DNA of 64,000 nucleotides from Roseibacillus persicicus (GTDB lineage: Bacteria > Verrucomicrobiota > Verrucomicrobiia > Verrucomicrobiales > Akkermansiaceae). The translations under genes and the position numbers were made by a program. Location of the stretch: NCBI RefSeq assembly GCF_014651675.1, contig NZ_BMXI01000018.1:1-64000 (forward strand). Reading direction: 5' to 3'. The notes under the pieces are model-generated. The model was not told where the DNA came from. It saw only the letters and a list, made by a program, of their open reading frames with translations, and made no database searches. Positions 62,151 through 64,000 of this stretch are shown here, piece by piece. The number at the start of each line of letters is the position of its first letter. The stretch's first letter is position 1.

Positions 62151-63038
62151 TTACTCGCTGTCATTTGTAGCGACCTTCTTTTCTTCATTTTCCGGCTCTT
62201 CGTCCTCTTCCGGAGCCAATTCAATCAGTTCTCCATGGAAATTGGACAAAATCCGGTCGTAGAGCTTTTGGGCTGGCTCTCCTTCTTCTTTCTTAAACTG
62301 GCCGTAGACCATGCCGTCTACCTTGGCCTTTTTCTCGCTTCCCCCGTCATTATAATAAAGATAAGCGAGCCCCTTGGTGTCCCATTTGCGGGCATCGATG
62401 CGCTTGATGTCGCCGTAGGGAATCAACTTTCCTCCCGGGGCGGTAAAACCTGCGGAATCGACCTTCATGCTTCGCCCCAGGGTGCGGAGGAAGAAAAAGA
62501 GCGCCAGAACAAAGAGCACGGTGCAGAAAATCCCAATGTAGAGCTGTTCCTTAATCTTGGCTTCGGACTTCAACTGATCCGCCGATTTCTCGTCCCACTT
62601 TCTGCCCCCGGAATTCGAAAACTCCTTCCACCCCGGAGGACTGGCGATGTTTTTCCCTTGCTCGTAGAGAGGAGAATAGGTCTCGAAATCGGCCAGAATA
62701 TCCGGCCAAGTTTTTTCAAAATCCGTGTCGGCGGGGACAGTCGGTGCGACCTCGTCCACCTTCTCGCCATCCTTGTCGACCGGGCGGAAGATCTTCTGTG
62801 TAGAGGCATACTCTTCCCATTCGGCAGGGCTCTTTCCTTCCTCGAGATGCTTGGCAAAGTCTTCTTTCGCCTGCTCAAATGCGAGGAAATGGTAGCGCTC
62901 CACGTTTTTCTCCGGATAGCCCCACTTCCAGTCTTTGAAGAACATGAAGGCGCCCACCCCGAACATGACTGCCATCGCTACGGCGCGCCACAGAAACCAC
63001 TTGGTCGGCTTGCAAACTAATTCGGTAGAGTCGCTCAT
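62151..63038 (-). CDS. Two-helix membrane protein with a PH-like C-terminal region
   Basis: A 295-residue protein. Start at ATG 63038 (MSDSTELVCKPTKWFL); the frame is open further upstream but unlike coding sequence. Membrane helices lie at about 20-40 and 165-185. Between them is an acidic 120-residue region. The last 110 residues (VDSAGFTAPGGKLIPYGDIKRI, then LAYLYYND) look like a bacterial PH-type fold. The C-terminus is strongly acidic (EEDEEPENEE). Function unknown. Confidence 0.65.
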   Translation of the reverse strand: MSDSTELVCKPTKWFLWRAVAMAVMFGVGAFMFFKDWKWGYPEKNVERYHFLAFEQAKEDFAKHLEEGKSPAEWEEYASTQKIFRPVDKDGEKVDEVAPTVPADTDFEKTWPDILADFETYSPLYEQGKNIASPPGWKEFSNSGGRKWDEKSADQLKSEAKIKEQLYIGIFCTVLFVLALFFFLRTLGRSMKVDSAGFTAPGGKLIPYGDIKRIDARKWDTKGLAYLYYNDGGSEKKAKVDGMVYGQFKKEEGEPAQKLYDRILSNFHGELIELAPEEDEEPENEEKKVATNDSE

Positions 63039-63156
63039 GTATTCGTAAGGGAGTTTGCGAGATAAAGTCCCGTTGGCAAGCCCATGATGCCTAAGTTGCG
63101 CCAGCGAAGAGGATTGCCCCCTTCCCGCAAACCCTACTTGAGCTCCCGGCCCCAGT

Positions 63157-64000
63157 TCATTTTGCCGTGGGGGCAGGAGCGAGTCCCACTGGACGCTCGG
63201 CTCTCGGTGTGACGGCAAAGGAATTGAAGCCGTAGCCCAGCACTTCATGGGCATCGCAGACCGTCATGAAAGCATTCGGATCCACTTCCTTGACCAGGCG
63301 CTTCAATCGCATGACCTCCGGAGCACGGGCTACGACCATCAAAACCTCGCGCTCCTCACCAGAATACCCTCCCTGCCCGTGGAGCTTGGTCACGCCGAGC
63401 GGAATCTCGGTCAGGATCCGGGACTCAATTTCGGGGGAAAGCTCGGAGACAATCAGTGCCATTCGCGAGTGGCTCATGCCATTGAGAAGACCCCGGGCGG
63501 TCCTGCCGACAATCGCAACACAAATCGCTGCAGCCAAAATCAGCTCGGCATTCCGATACACCAGCGCCGCGGAAAGCAGCACCAATCCGTCCAACAAAAT
63601 CAGCCCACGGTCCACCGGCAAACCCAAGCGACGGTGAAACAAAAGCGCCAAGGCACTGAACCCTCCCACCGACCCGTTGGCACGAAAGACCAGGCCCATT
63701 CCCACCCCCACTCCCGCTCCGCCGGCAAGACTGCCTAGGAGCAAGTCCCCGGTCATTGGCGGCCAGAAGCGGGTCAAGTAAACCGCGGCCGGCAAAGCAA
63801 TCAGTCCAGCCAAACTTCGAAAGACAAACGCCCGCCCCAGAAACTTGGCCGCAATCACAAGAATGAGAAAATTGAAACCCCATTGCAAAAACGCGGGCTC
63901 AATCCCGAACACTTCACTGAATATGAGCGAAAGCCCCACGATCCCCCCCGACGCAATCTCATTCGGGCGCAGCAGAACATTGAACGATGTGCCCGCCAAG
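63157..64000 (-). CDS. YitT/DUF2179 membrane protein (N-terminus beyond window)
   Basis: Runs off the right edge with 280 residues visible. The first part, VLLRPNEIASGGIVGLSLIF, is the usual beginning of the first membrane segment, so about 20 residues are missing. Five to six helices are followed by the soluble DUF2179 domain (ILTEIPLGVTKLHGQGGYSGEEREVLMV and VDPNAFMTVCDAHEVLGYGF). YitT-family proteins are of unknown function. It should be completed with the adjoining sequence. Confidence 0.85.
   Translation of the reverse strand, partial: LAGTSFNVLLRPNEIASGGIVGLSLIFSEVFGIEPAFLQWGFNFLILVIAAKFLGRAFVFRSLAGLIALPAAVYLTRFWPPMTGDLLLGSLAGGAGVGVGMGLVFRANGSVGGFSALALLFHRRLGLPVDRGLILLDGLVLLSAALVYRNAELILAAAICVAIVGRTARGLLNGMSHSRMALIVSELSPEIESRILTEIPLGVTKLHGQGGYSGEEREVLMVVARAPEVMRLKRLVKEVDPNAFMTVCDAHEVLGYGFNSFAVTPRAERPVGLAPAPTAK

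Overview
This 64 kb window is a chromosomal segment of a Gram-negative bacterium, most likely a member of the Verrucomicrobiota (Verrucomicrobiales-like). This is an inference from gene content. The pointers are a TIGR03790-family protein, a PEP-CTERM protein ending in VPEP plus a hydrophobic helix plus an Arg tail, a secreted protein with a DGDGLLNSYEYAFGLNP-type calcium-loop motif, a eukaryotic-type (GSII) glutamine synthetase, a DUF5685 protein, and a lifestyle with diaminopimelate, Lol transport and malate:quinone oxidoreductase. Gene density is high. Genes are mostly in short runs on both strands, and no large foreign island is present.

Layout: 1-0.3 kb, end of an ISL3-like insertion sequence and tRNA-Asp. 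0.4-5 kb, fabD, dapF and a large Prc-type protease. 5-9.3 kb, an HNH protein, a glycosyltransferase fused to an LpxH-like phosphoesterase, and a secreted ClpP-like protease. 9.3-13 kb, a CysJ-like reductase and hemB with a coupled zinc-ribbon gene. 12.9-20.3 kb, a rightward run: PhnP-like hydrolase, TIGR03790, speA, DUF5685 with a Cys-rich tail, larE, a small membrane protein and sufT. 20.5-27.9 kb, a secreted protein, a CPBP protease, a GbsR/MarR regulator, DUF502 and DUF368 membrane proteins, a secreted trypsin-like protease and purD. 28-39 kb, an S9 peptidase, agmatine deiminase, an HtrA protease followed by its catalytically dead paralogue, a NifU-like scaffold, gltX, an ORF6N protein, a mini-kinase/PP2C fusion and glnII. 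39-51.5 kb, rpmJ, aat, yceD-rpmF-plsX-hisI, membrane and Cys-rich proteins, mnmA, an RsmA-NUDIX fusion, recJ, lysC and tRNA-Val. 51.7-53 kb, a non-coding repeat block. 53-64 kb, mqo, rpoN, a PEP-CTERM protein, lolD, accA, a LysM protein, acpP, and membrane proteins including a YitT protein cut by the window end.

Functional themes: fatty-acid and phospholipid synthesis (fabD, acpP, accA, plsX), lysine/DAP (lysC, dapF), agmatine (speA makes it, the agmatine deiminase uses it), Fe-S and sulfur handling (sufT, NifU-like, larE, mnmA, CysJ-like), and an unusual number of envelope proteases (Prc, secreted ClpP-like, S1C, HtrA pair, S9, CPBP). The most interesting signals are: (1) sites matching the sigma-54 GG-N10-GC rule upstream of glnII, of rpoN itself and of the PEP-CTERM gene; (2) the active/dead HtrA tandem; (3) the MITE-like elements with 43-bp GC-rich terminal inverted repeats beside mqo; (4) three domain fusions (glycosyltransferase-LpxH-like, RsmA-NUDIX, mini-kinase-PP2C); (5) the 16-cysteine tail on the DUF5685 protein directly upstream of a three-cysteine LarE. 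I see no CRISPR array, prophage or complete insertion sequence.
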